A stretch of DNA of 13,674 nucleotides, from the NCBI GenBank assembly GCA_029859455.1, contig JAOUDE010000029.1:1-13674 (forward strand), read 5' to 3'. This document shows, in pieces, positions 7,412 through 13,674 of the stretch (the stretch's first letter is position 1; every line of letters begins with the position of its first letter). Origin of the DNA: Ignavibacteria bacterium (GTDB taxonomy: Bacteria; Bacteroidota; Ignavibacteria; UBA10030; UBA6906). The notes beneath the pieces were generated by a model. That model searched no databases and was not told the origin of the DNA. It was given only the letters and a program-made list of their open reading frames with translations. Position numbers and translations under genes: made by a program.

Positions 7412-8611
7412 ATGATTATCTTTGAGAATTTCCTCCTCGCCTTCCAGAGTCTCCGGGCAAACCCACTCCGGTCGATTCTGACCCTCATCGGCATTGCTGT
7501 CGGCATCGCTGCCGTTCTGTACGTTGTGGTCCTTGGCGAAATTACGCAACAGCGAATCAATGAGCGGCTCGAGTCGCTCGGATCGAACGTTCTGCAGATC
7601 CGTCCCGGATATTCGCACCGTGGAGGGGTCAGAACAGGGCAGGATGAGATCAACCTTGAGTGGAAGGATGCTCTGACGATCGCAAAGGAGTCGGATGTCA
7701 TTACCGCCACTGTGCCGACTCTCTCCACACAGGGTGTGGCGGAATATATGGGAGAAAACTGGTCCACGCGCATAACAGGGACCACGGAGGAATACGGGAC
7801 AATCAACAACGAGGTTCCGATCCAGGGCCGGTTCTTCACGAAGGAAGAAATGGAGCGCCGGGCGAGGGTTTGTCTGATCGGAGCAACGGTACATGAGAAT
7901 CTCTTCGGTAATGCGTCCCCGATCGGTGAATCGATCCTGATCAACTCCAGCCGGTTTACTGTGATCGGGCTTCTCGGTGCAAAAGGGGAAAGCTGGTCGA
8001 ACCCGGATGATCAGATTTTCGCTCCGCTGACGACTGTACAGGAACGATTGGCGGGGGTGGACCATCTGTCGAGCATTCTTGCACAGATGCGGGATGCAAA
8101 GGACTATGATGAGGCTTTGTTCGACATCGAAAGCATCCTGCGACGCAGCCACCGTTTGCGTCCTGACCAGGAGAACGATTTCCGGGTGCGCCGACAGGAT
8201 TTCTACCTGTCAACCATTCAGGAAACGAATCAGGAGATCGCTGATTTTATCATCGTGATTGCGCTGGTATCGCTCGTCGTGGGGGGGATTGGCATCGCGA
8301 ACATGATGCTGGTGTCCGTTACCGAACGCACCCGCGAGATCGGCATCCGGCGGGCGACCGGGGCTCAACGGTCACACATTCTGACACAGTTCCTCGTTGA
8401 GGCGGCGGCGCTCGGAGTGGTCGGGGGTGTGCTTGGGATTTTGAGCGGAACGACCTTCAATGTCCTGTATATCGGTGAGGGAGTGATCCTGCCAACCCGG
8501 TGGATCATCTACAGCTTCTGCATCTGTGCCGGGATCGGCACCGTGGCCGGCATCTATCCTGCCGTTCGGGCAGCCAACGAGAATGTCATCGATGCCCTGA
8601 GGTATGAGTAG
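7412..8611 (+). CDS. MacB/FtsX-type ABC transporter permease without ATPase domain
   Basis: This is a 399-residue inner-membrane subunit of the MacB_PCD plus FtsX architecture. TM1 lies at about residues 20-42 (SILTLIGIAVGIAAVLYVVV) after an amphipathic start. A large periplasmic domain covers about 43-272. TM2 lies at about 275-302, leading into the family hallmark VSVTERTREIGIRRATGA (301-318). TM3 is at about 326-350 and TM4 at about 365-385 (AGIGTVAGIYPAVRAANE). Full-length MacB carries an N-terminal nucleotide-binding domain of about 220 residues, and none is present here. No ATPase gene lies within the following 5 kb. The family acts as a mechanotransmitter, exporting lipoproteins, peptides or drugs with an outer-membrane channel; the substrate here cannot be inferred. 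No Shine-Dalgarno sequence precedes the ATG, so translation may be coupled to the adaptor gene 15 bases upstream. Confidence 0.92.
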   Translation: MIIFENFLLAFQSLRANPLRSILTLIGIAVGIAAVLYVVVLGEITQQRINERLESLGSNVLQIRPGYSHRGGVRTGQDEINLEWKDALTIAKESDVITATVPTLSTQGVAEYMGENWSTRITGTTEEYGTINNEVPIQGRFFTKEEMERRARVCLIGATVHENLFGNASPIGESILINSSRFTVIGLLGAKGESWSNPDDQIFAPLTTVQERLAGVDHLSSILAQMRDAKDYDEALFDIESILRRSHRLRPDQENDFRVRRQDFYLSTIQETNQEIADFIIVIALVSLVVGGIGIANMMLVSVTERTREIGIRRATGAQRSHILTQFLVEAAALGVVGGVLGILSGTTFNVLYIGEGVILPTRWIIYSFCICAGIGTVAGIYPAVRAANENVIDALRYE

Positions 8612-8665
8612 GGGGGTAGATGGTTTTCAGTTGTCAGTTCATTCAGTTGACAGCCTCTTCCCCCT
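8610..8665 (+). other. Long-loop inverted repeat with an internal direct repeat after the permease gene
   Basis: AGGGGG (8610-8615, overlapping the stop codon) is complementary to CCCCCT (8660-8665). Between them lie two near-identical 10-mers, CAGTTGTCAG (8628-8637) and CAGTTGACAG (8644-8653), whose TGTCA/TGACA cores can also pair. No T run follows closely, so it is at best a weak terminator or protein-binding site. The rest of this 223-base intergenic stretch holds the promoter of the next gene. Confidence 0.25.
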
Positions 8666-8743
8666 GAGAAACCGTTTCCGTTATTGTCTGTTTCGAGCTT
8701 CGGTATTCGAATTTCGATTTTCCCTCCTGCTTCTCCTCAGAAA

Positions 8744-8773
8744 TTGACATTTTCCCCTGATCGGCCTACCTTG
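8744..8773 (+). promoter_or_regulatory. Promoter for the secreted Asp-box protein gene
   Basis: A perfect TTGACA (8744-8749) is followed, after a 17-base spacer, by TACCTT (8767-8772), which keeps the first, second and last positions of the -10 box. The same sequence also reads as TTG-N20-TACCTTG, resembling the -33/-7 pattern of Bacteroidota. Either reading places the start near 8779, about 55 bases before the ATG. Confidence 0.5.
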
Positions 8774-8834
8774 TTCATATCAATCCCTACCACCATCCTA
8801 CAACCTTCTGTCGCCCTTCGAAAGGAGCTGTCTC

Positions 8835-10559
8835 ATGATTGGGAAAGCAACCGTTTTCTTCACCCTGATCCTCCTGATTTTATCGCCGTTAAATGCCGGA
8901 TCGAACCGGGGTCCTGCGTTTGAGGCACTGCCGAACCTCAACGGATCGGAGATCTCTTCCATGCCGGTGTACAGAGGGAATTATCCGTCATCGTACAGCC
9001 TGGGTGCCGGAGACTCGATCGGGTTTACCACCTATGACTACGGATCGAACGGATCGGCACTGAAAAACCTGGTTAATTTCGGGGATGGCGCAATTTCCTT
9101 TGCCCGGATGGGAGCCACGGTCCTTGACCCCGGAACAGCGGACAGGGGAACCTGGTTTTCACATTCGACCGACACCGGGTCAACATGGCCGTCATTTGCA
9201 AAAGTGGAAATCAGCAGAACAGGGTGGGGGAGCATCGACCAGTTTGCCGATGTTGGAGGAGTCGAGGTTGTCGCGTCGCATGATTTTGGTGCGTTTGCCA
9301 TCAAGACGAATGTTGATGCCGCACGCGGCGTGGGAATATGGAGTGAGGCAACAGTGGGAGCGTCGGTCTGGCCGCGGATCGCCGTCACCAATCCGTTTTC
9401 GGTTCATCTTGTCGCGAGCTTCGGCGGGAATCCGCCCACGGACATCAGCTACACACGCTCGACGGACGCAGGGGCCACATTCGACATTGTGGACCAGTTG
9501 ATGTTCACGGCGTCTCCGGGCGTTCTCCCGGGGGCAGATGCCCAGGATATCGCTGCCTTCGGAACGAATGTCGCGATCGTCAACGCGTCCGGTGTTTCCC
9601 TGTCTGGCGGAGATGTCGGCCTGATGACCTCTGCGGATGACGGGACAACCTGGGCGGAACAGGTGATTTATGATGTGGCCGGTGCAGGTGAGCTGCCGAC
9701 CGGGAGCGAGGAATTTCAGCCTGACGGAAGTTGTGCGGCAGTCTATGATAATAACGGAGTCCTCCACGTGGTCTGGTCGACTTTCCTGGCGGTAGGCAAT
9801 GCGACGAACGATCCTGAACTCTTCTATTCGGTCGATGCACCGATCATGTACTGGAGTGAAGCGACAGGCGTGATACCGATCGCGTATCCGCTCCCGGATA
9901 CCTCGATCGGCCTTCCGAACGGGCGCAACGGGAACTATGCAACCGCGCCTGATATCGGTGTCGATGCTGCCAACAACCTCTATGTGGTCTATTCATCAAT
10001 GGTCAACGACCAGGATACGGCCGGACTCTATTATGAACATCTGTTTGCGGTCCGCTCATATGACAATGGTGCGACCTGGACAGAGCCTCTAGAGTTGACT
10101 CCCGGTACCGGGTTTGATGCTTCGTTCCCCTCGATCGCTGATCTGGTGGATGACAACATGCACATTGTCTATAACTGTGATCCACTGGCGGGGAACAGTC
10201 TTCAGGGTGACCATGTCCAGATTCCGGTTGCGGTCATGTATCTGCAGTCGCCGGCGATCGTCACCGGCGTTACTCCGCACGACAACGGGCTTCCGGAGGC
10301 GTTCAGGCTGGAACAGAACTACCCGAATCCTTTCAATCCCGGTTCAGAGATCCGGTTCCGGATCGCACAGTCCGGTCCGGTGTCACTTGTCCTCTATGAT
10401 CTCCTCGGCAATGAGGTCGCGACCCTGGTGAACGAGCCTATGACTCCGGGTGAATACCACCGGGCGTTCGATGGATCGCAGCTGTCAAGCGGTGTCTATT
10501 TCTATCGCCTTTCGTCCGGGACGAATGTAGCGACCAGAAAGATGCTGTTGATGAAGTAA
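8835..10559 (+). CDS. Secreted Asp-box (BNR, sialidase-fold) protein with C-terminal sorting domain
   Basis: This is an exported protein of 574 residues. The signal peptide is about residues 1-21 (MIGKATVFFTLILLILSPLN, then AGS). Four Asp-box motifs of the form S-x-D-x-G-x-T-[WF] occur at residues 111-118, 209-216, 266-273 and 408-415, which indicates a sialidase-like beta propeller. Asp boxes are structural, and I cannot see a convincing sialidase arginine triad, so catalysis is not claimed. The tail from about 491 (RLEQNYPNPFNPGSEIRF) to the end (KMLLMK) is the same type A-like sorting domain found in the protein at 3458-6016. A tail of this kind is expected to direct passage through the outer membrane by a T9SS-like route. 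AAAGGAG at 8821-8827 lies 7 bases before the ATG. The gene has its own promoter and no close partner. The ligand or substrate is unknown. Confidence 0.88.
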   Translation: MIGKATVFFTLILLILSPLNAGSNRGPAFEALPNLNGSEISSMPVYRGNYPSSYSLGAGDSIGFTTYDYGSNGSALKNLVNFGDGAISFARMGATVLDPGTADRGTWFSHSTDTGSTWPSFAKVEISRTGWGSIDQFADVGGVEVVASHDFGAFAIKTNVDAARGVGIWSEATVGASVWPRIAVTNPFSVHLVASFGGNPPTDISYTRSTDAGATFDIVDQLMFTASPGVLPGADAQDIAAFGTNVAIVNASGVSLSGGDVGLMTSADDGTTWAEQVIYDVAGAGELPTGSEEFQPDGSCAAVYDNNGVLHVVWSTFLAVGNATNDPELFYSVDAPIMYWSEATGVIPIAYPLPDTSIGLPNGRNGNYATAPDIGVDAANNLYVVYSSMVNDQDTAGLYYEHLFAVRSYDNGATWTEPLELTPGTGFDASFPSIADLVDDNMHIVYNCDPLAGNSLQGDHVQIPVAVMYLQSPAIVTGVTPHDNGLPEAFRLEQNYPNPFNPGSEIRFRIAQSGPVSLVLYDLLGNEVATLVNEPMTPGEYHRAFDGSQLSSGVYFYRLSSGTNVATRKMLLMK

Positions 10560-10574
10560 GTAAAACGGTCAATT

Positions 10575-10639
10575 CGGTCTGTCGGGTCGGCCGCTCAATA
10601 ACAGCATAGACTGAACAGACCGGAAAGGCTGTTTCAGTC
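10575..10639 (+). promoter_or_regulatory. Two overlapping inverted repeats (mutually exclusive hairpins) before the DDAH-like gene
   Basis: CGGTCTGT (10575-10582) is an exact complement of ACAGACCG (10615-10622). GACTGAACAG (10609-10618) pairs with CTGTTTCAGTC (10629-10639) with one bulged base. Both stems need bases 10615-10618, so they cannot form together. The second ends 11 bases before the ATG at 10651. There is no T run, so this does not look like a plain terminator for the upstream gene. An attenuator or translational switch is possible; this is inference from base complementarity only. Confidence 0.35.
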
Positions 10640-10650
10640 CGGCCCTTGCT

Positions 10651-11418
10651 ATGTTTACTACTGCCATCGTTCGCCCGCCCGGACCGGGGTTTGCCGACGG
10701 GTTGACGGAAGCAAATCTCGGTCCGCCCGATCTTGACCGCGCGCTTGAACAACATGCGGCGTATTGCCGCGCGCTCGAACGTTGCGGGCTGACCCTCCAT
10801 GTTCTCCCGCCCGATCCGGCATTTCCCGATTCGACCTTTGTCGAGGACACCGCATTCCTCCGGAAGGATCGCGCGATTCTGACCCGCCCGGGAGCACCGA
10901 GCCGGCAGGGTGAAGTCGAACAGATCCGGAAGCCGCTTTCCACCTACTTTGAATCGGTTGCCGGCATCAAACCACCCGGCACTCTCGATGCGGGGGACAT
11001 TTGTGATACGGGGGAAACGGTGTTTGTCGGTTTGTCACGACGGACAAATGAGGAGGGGATTCGTCAGCTTTCAGCGCTGCTTTCTCGCGAAGCTGAAGTT
11101 GTGTCAATCGATATCCGGGGCATTCCTTCTCTCCTGCATCTCAAGTCAGGGCTCTCCTCTGTCGGCTCCGGCCGGTTGACCGTTTCCCACCGGCTCGAGG
11201 GAATCACTTTCCCCAAACGCTTCGATCTGGTACAGGTTGCCGATCATGAGGAATACGCTGCCAACAACCTGCTGATCAATCAGTTTCTGTTGCTTCCTTC
11301 CGGCTTTCCGCAACTCGAATCGGTGCTCAGCGGGCTCGGGTATCAGATTCTTCTTGTTGACATGTCCGAGTTCCAGAAGATGGATGGTGGTCTGAGCTGT
11401 CTGTCGCTTCGGTTCTGA
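10651..11418 (+). CDS. ddaH: Dimethylarginine dimethylaminohydrolase (DDAH) family protein
   Basis: This is predicted to hydrolyse N-omega-methylated arginine to citrulline and a methylamine, or to be a closely related guanidino-modifying enzyme of the amidinotransferase superfamily. At 255 residues it has the family length. Substrate-binding blocks include FVEDTAF (63-69) and PGAPSRQGE (80-88). The catalytic triad reads as Asp113 in TLDAGD, His163 in LHLKSG and the nucleophile Cys250 in MDGGLSCLSLRF. The third member is Asp, as in human DDAH, rather than the Glu of the Pseudomonas enzyme. FVGLSRRTNEEG (125-136) also resembles the animal enzymes. It is a soluble protein with no signal peptide. 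No Shine-Dalgarno sequence precedes the ATG; the leader instead contains overlapping inverted repeats. It stands alone, with no arginine-pathway neighbour visible. A related hydrolase specificity is possible, but the fold and mechanism class are secure. Confidence 0.9.
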   Translation: MFTTAIVRPPGPGFADGLTEANLGPPDLDRALEQHAAYCRALERCGLTLHVLPPDPAFPDSTFVEDTAFLRKDRAILTRPGAPSRQGEVEQIRKPLSTYFESVAGIKPPGTLDAGDICDTGETVFVGLSRRTNEEGIRQLSALLSREAEVVSIDIRGIPSLLHLKSGLSSVGSGRLTVSHRLEGITFPKRFDLVQVADHEEYAANNLLINQFLLLPSGFPQLESVLSGLGYQILLVDMSEFQKMDGGLSCLSLRF

Positions 11419-11739
11419 TCACTATTCGTTCCGAGTGAAATCGGACCTCCCAGGTCTGCTTTCCTTCGATTCTTCCACATCCTTACTTGAGGCGCCCCCT
11501 CCCCACAGTCTGATTTTGAGCGTGGTTTCAATTCCTCAGTTCTCTTGTTGTTTCCCCATTCCTGACTCAATCAGATATCCATTTTAGCCGCATACGGCTC
11601 ACAATCAGCAATTTGCCACACTGACTCATCGTTCCGTAAAGCGTGGCACGATAACTGAAATAGGGGGGGCAGAGTCTTCTGTTCTCACTTTCATTTCTCA
11701 GCAGTTGGATCCTTCCAAACTCTTCCAAAGAGGTGCACG
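11419..11739 (+). other. Gene-free intergenic region with small inverted repeats
   Basis: I find no credible coding sequence in these 321 bases. Small hairpins are GACCT-ccc-AGGTC (11444-11456), a possible weak end for the DDAH-like gene, and AGCCG-cata-CGGCT (11586-11599). A longer inverted repeat pairs TGCCACACT (11614-11622) with AGCGTGGCA (11640-11648) with one mismatch. It overlaps TTGCCA (11613-11618), a -35-like hexamer without a convincing -10. A run of seven G lies near 11663. The AAAGAGG before the ATG at 11740 is the ribosome site of the next gene. Confidence 0.4.
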
Positions 11740-12684
11740 ATGAACATTCTTCTGACAGGCGGGGCGGGCTTTATCGGTTCACACATTGGCGATGCATTGA
11801 TTGCCGATGGCCATACGGTCATTGCAGTGGACAACCTTTCAACCGGAGACCGGGAAAACGTCAACAACGAAGCGTACTTCTATGAGTGCGACATCCGCGA
11901 CCGGGATGCCATCGACAGGGTCTTCCGGGAGAATCGCATCGACCTGGTGTCCCATCATGCGGCACAGACCGATGTTCGCCGGTCTGTTGCCAGGCCGGGG
12001 TACGATGCTTCGGTGAATATCCTCGGGCTTCTGAATCTCATGGATTGCTGTCTCCAGCACAATGTGGCCCGTGTGATGTTCGCCTCGACCGGTGGAGCGA
12101 TCTATGGCGAACAGGACTATTTTCCTGCCGACGAGAAGCATCCCACACGCCCGATCTCACCATATGGTGTCTCAAAACTTTCTTCCGAAGCATACCTATA
12201 CTACTACTCGGCCGTGCACGGTGTCGACGTAGCGATTCTCCGGTATGCGAACGTGTATGGCCCGAGGCAGAACCCGCACGGAGAAGCAGGGGTTGCAGCG
12301 ATTTTTACCAACAACATCCTTGCGGGGAAAGAGTGCGTGATCAACGGGGACGGTTCTCAGACCCGCGACTATGTGTTCGTCGGTGACGTTGTCGCTGCGA
12401 ATGTGGCTGCCCTTCCTAACCGGGGCTACAACGTCTTCAACATCGGAACCGGTGAAGAAACTGACGTCAACAGGATGTACGACCTTCTCCGGATGTATGC
12501 CGGATCCGACACCGTTCCTCTCCATGGGCCGGGAAAGAGCGGCGAGCAAAAGAGGAGTGTCCTGGATGCATCGAAAATCGGGCGGGTCTACGGATGGAAG
12601 CCGACGGAAACGGTCGAAAGCGGACTGAGCAAAACCGTTTCCTGGTTCATGAGCCGGGCCGCCATGGCTGTCCCGACTGTCTGA
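11740..12684 (+). CDS. NAD-dependent sugar-nucleotide epimerase (GalE-like, extended SDR)
   Basis: This cytoplasmic enzyme of 314 residues is likely to interconvert UDP-glucose and UDP-galactose, or a similar nucleotide-sugar pair, feeding surface polysaccharide or glycosylation. The Rossmann NAD motif is TGGAGFIGSH (residues 6-15), and Asp31 in VDNLSTG is the adenine-ribose ligand. The substrate and active-site block FASTGGAIYGE lies at 114-124. The catalytic YxxxK is Tyr142-Lys146 in SPYGVSK. NVYGPRQNPHGEAGV (171-185) and GDGSQTRDYVFVGD (203-216) are typical of bacterial and archaeal GalE-like epimerases of this length. A ribosome site, AAGAGG, precedes the ATG by about 6 bases. Related family members act on UDP-GlcNAc, UDP-glucuronate or dTDP sugars, and sequence alone does not fix which. 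The following gene, encoding a secreted discoidin-domain protein, is 128 bases away and probably separately transcribed. Confidence 0.88.
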   Translation: MNILLTGGAGFIGSHIGDALIADGHTVIAVDNLSTGDRENVNNEAYFYECDIRDRDAIDRVFRENRIDLVSHHAAQTDVRRSVARPGYDASVNILGLLNLMDCCLQHNVARVMFASTGGAIYGEQDYFPADEKHPTRPISPYGVSKLSSEAYLYYYSAVHGVDVAILRYANVYGPRQNPHGEAGVAAIFTNNILAGKECVINGDGSQTRDYVFVGDVVAANVAALPNRGYNVFNIGTGEETDVNRMYDLLRMYAGSDTVPLHGPGKSGEQKRSVLDASKIGRVYGWKPTETVESGLSKTVSWFMSRAAMAVPTV

Positions 12685-12718
12685 TGAACCACCGACAGAG
12701 TGTTCCATGGAGCAAACA

Positions 12719-12739
12719 GGCGGTTCTGTACGAGCCGCC
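12719..12739 (+). terminator. Hairpin after the GalE-like gene (weak terminator candidate)
   Basis: GGCGGTTC (12719-12726) pairs with GAGCCGCC (12732-12739) over 8 bp with one G-T wobble and a 5-base TGTAC loop, 35 bases after the TGA stop. The + strand has no T run after it, so efficient intrinsic termination is doubtful. Confidence 0.35.
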
Positions 12740-12812
12740 AACCAGCAACACCGTAGCACCTCAGCAGTACCTAAACCACGTTCCAATCACAACTAGAAGG
12801 GAACAAAAGCCA

Positions 12813-13674
12813 ATGTATTCACATGGTAGCTTTGTTCGCTTATGGCCTCTGGTGGTTCTTGCCATCATGGCCATTGCCGCCACGGATGTTCAGGCGCAGA
12901 ACCTTGCACTGAACAGACCTGCCGCGGCTTCGAGCGTGAATGGCAACAATCCTGCCTCCGATGCCAACGACGGAAACACGTCGACGGAGTGGAGGAGTCA
13001 GGATCCGGCCGGTGGATCCGAGTGGTGGAGAGTTGATCTCCAGAGCTCGTTCTCCATCAGTTCGGTGATTGTCCGTTGGGATTCGGAGCACTGGGCCCAG
13101 TCGTATGAGGTCCAGGTTTCGAATGACAACAGCAACTGGACAACTGTTGCCAGTACGACCTCAGGGTCAGGAGGGGATGAGACCGTGAATTTTGCCGCTG
13201 TTGCAACACGGTATGTGCGGATATGGATGACCCAGACAAGTCCGCTCGCTTCGGACTACAGGATAAGCGAATTCGAGGTCTACGCGAACGGACCAACTCC
13301 GTCGCCGACCCCGAGCGCCTCCCCGAGTCCGAGTGCTTCACCTTCGGCGAGTCCGAGTGCGTCACCTTCGGCAAGTCCGAGTGCTTCACCTTCGGCGAGT
13401 CCGAGTGCGTCGCCTTCGGCGAGTCCGAGTGCTTCACCTTCGGCGAGTCCGAGTGCGTCACCTTCGGCAAGTCCGAGTGCGTCGCCTTCGGCAAGTCCGA
13501 GTGCGTCGCCTTCGGCAAGTCCGAGTGCGTCACCTTCGGCGAGTCCGAGTGCATCACCTTCGGCGAGTCCGAGTGCGTCACCTTCGGCAAGTCCGAGTGC
13601 GTCACCTTCGGCAAGTCCGAGTGCGTCACCTTCGGCGAGTCCGAGTGCGTCACCTTCGGCCGGTCCGAGTGCGT
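12813..13674 (+). CDS. Secreted F5/8 type C (discoidin) domain protein with Ser-Pro-Ser-Ala repeat linker, 3' truncated
   Basis: The frame is open from the ATG at 12813 to the right edge (287 codons seen), so the C terminus is outside the window. A signal peptide covers about residues 1-28 (charged start, WPLVVLAIMAIAATDVQAQ, cleavage after VQA). A discoidin/CBM32-like domain spans 29-158. It begins NLALNRPAAASSVNG and continues with DGNTSTEWRSQ, WWRVDLQS, YEVQVSNDNSNWTTV, TRYVRIW and ISEFEVYANG, the full run of family landmarks. A Pro-Thr-Ser linker (about 160-175) then leads into an eight-residue repeat, SPSASPSA, from residue 176 onward. Discoidin domains commonly bind glycans, so the protein is likely a cell-surface or secreted carbohydrate-active or adhesive protein whose next domain lies downstream. 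A ribosome site, GAAGGGA (12796-12802), precedes the ATG by about 10 bases. An antisense open frame over the same DNA is a by-product of the repeat. Confidence 0.85.
   Translation, partial: MYSHGSFVRLWPLVVLAIMAIAATDVQAQNLALNRPAAASSVNGNNPASDANDGNTSTEWRSQDPAGGSEWWRVDLQSSFSISSVIVRWDSEHWAQSYEVQVSNDNSNWTTVASTTSGSGGDETVNFAAVATRYVRIWMTQTSPLASDYRISEFEVYANGPTPSPTPSASPSPSASPSASPSASPSASPSASPSASPSASPSASPSASPSASPSASPSASPSASPSASPSASPSASPSASPSASPSASPSASPSASPSASPSASPSASPSASPSASPSASPSAGPSA
13338..13673 (+). repeat. Fourteen tandem 24-bp units encoding SPSASPSA
   Basis: The units are exactly in codon phase and start at 13338, 13362, 13386 and so on to 13650. Each reads TC[A/G] CCT TCG GC[A/G] AGT CCG AGT GC[G/T/A]. 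Codons 2, 3, 6 and 7 are identical in all units seen. Variation is confined to third positions of codons 1, 4 and 8. The one exception is unit 14, which has GCC in codon 4 and GGT for AGT in codon 5 (Ser to Gly). A degenerate Pro/Ser-rich lead-in precedes unit 1, and the array may continue beyond the window. Confidence 0.95.

Noticed and set aside
7246..8152. Overlapping antisense frames opposite the adaptor/permease junction
   Set aside because: They show no membrane or domain pattern, and the + strand frames are clear MacA/MacB homologues.
8684..8923. Small + strand frame of 79 codons before the Asp-box gene
   Set aside because: It covers the promoter and the ribosome site of the 8835 gene, overlaps its signal peptide in another frame, and has no ribosome site of its own.
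8835..10559. Calling the Asp-box protein an active sialidase
   Set aside because: Asp boxes are structural and occur in many propellers. I could not identify the arginine triad and nucleophile Tyr/Glu pair needed for that claim.
11343..11570. Antisense 75-codon frame into the intergenic region after the DDAH-like gene
   Set aside because: It overlaps the catalytic C terminus of the DDAH-like gene and has no recognisable motif.
13057..13653. Antisense open frame of 198 codons with a repeating HSDSPKVT-like peptide
   Set aside because: The 24-bp repeat has no stop in five of six frames, so a long shadow frame is expected. The + strand frame has a signal peptide and a recognisable discoidin domain, and the repeat varies at its third codon positions.
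13338..13673. CRISPR-like regular repeat array
   Set aside because: The units abut directly with no spacers, and the period is an exact multiple of three inside a coding frame.

Overview
The window is 13.7 kb of ordinary-looking chromosomal DNA, roughly mid-50s percent GC by eye. Every gene I can support is on the + strand. I see no tRNA, rRNA, CRISPR array or insertion sequence. Two secreted proteins end in the roughly 85-residue tail that starts with QNYPNPFNP and ends in a short Lys-containing tail (ILMK, LLMK). This is the type A (Por/T9SS-like, FlgD-like) sorting domain, common in the FCB superphylum and related candidate phyla (Ignavibacteria, Zixibacteria, KSB1, Latescibacteria and similar). 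Several genes carry Shine-Dalgarno sequences and there are sigma-70-like promoters, so a classical Bacteroidota is less likely. I cannot place the organism more precisely.

Layout. Bases 1-3300 hold a metabolic block: the C-terminal part of a DUF885 zinc-peptidase-like protein, an enolase-superfamily dipeptide epimerase, and an acyl-CoA dehydrogenase that overlaps the epimerase by 20 bases. A terminator-like hairpin separates the first two genes. Bases 3458-6016 encode a large secreted protein with a LamG-like domain, seven Ca-binding FG-GAP/VCBS motifs, an ASPIC/UnbV domain and a sorting tail, followed by a strong intrinsic terminator. Bases 6124-8611 hold a promoter, a MacA-type membrane fusion protein and a MacB-type permease with no ATPase domain. 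Bases 8744-10559 hold a promoter and a secreted Asp-box (BNR, sialidase-fold) protein with a second sorting tail. Bases 10651-11418 encode a dimethylarginine dimethylaminohydrolase-like enzyme, preceded by two overlapping, mutually exclusive inverted repeats. After a 321-base gene-free stretch comes a GalE-like sugar-nucleotide epimerase (11740-12684). The last gene starts at 12813 and runs off the right edge. It has a signal peptide, an F5/8 type C (discoidin) domain, and a Ser-Pro-Ser-Ala linker encoded by fourteen 24-bp tandem repeats.

Functionally the window mixes peptide and amino-acid catabolism, export across the envelope, and large surface or secreted adhesin/carbohydrate-binding proteins. 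I did not find convincing evidence for a wholly new system. The points most worth a second look are the repeat-bearing gene at the right edge, the transporter pair without an ATPase, the alternative hairpins before the DDAH-like gene, and the displaced catalytic glutamate in the acyl-CoA dehydrogenase.
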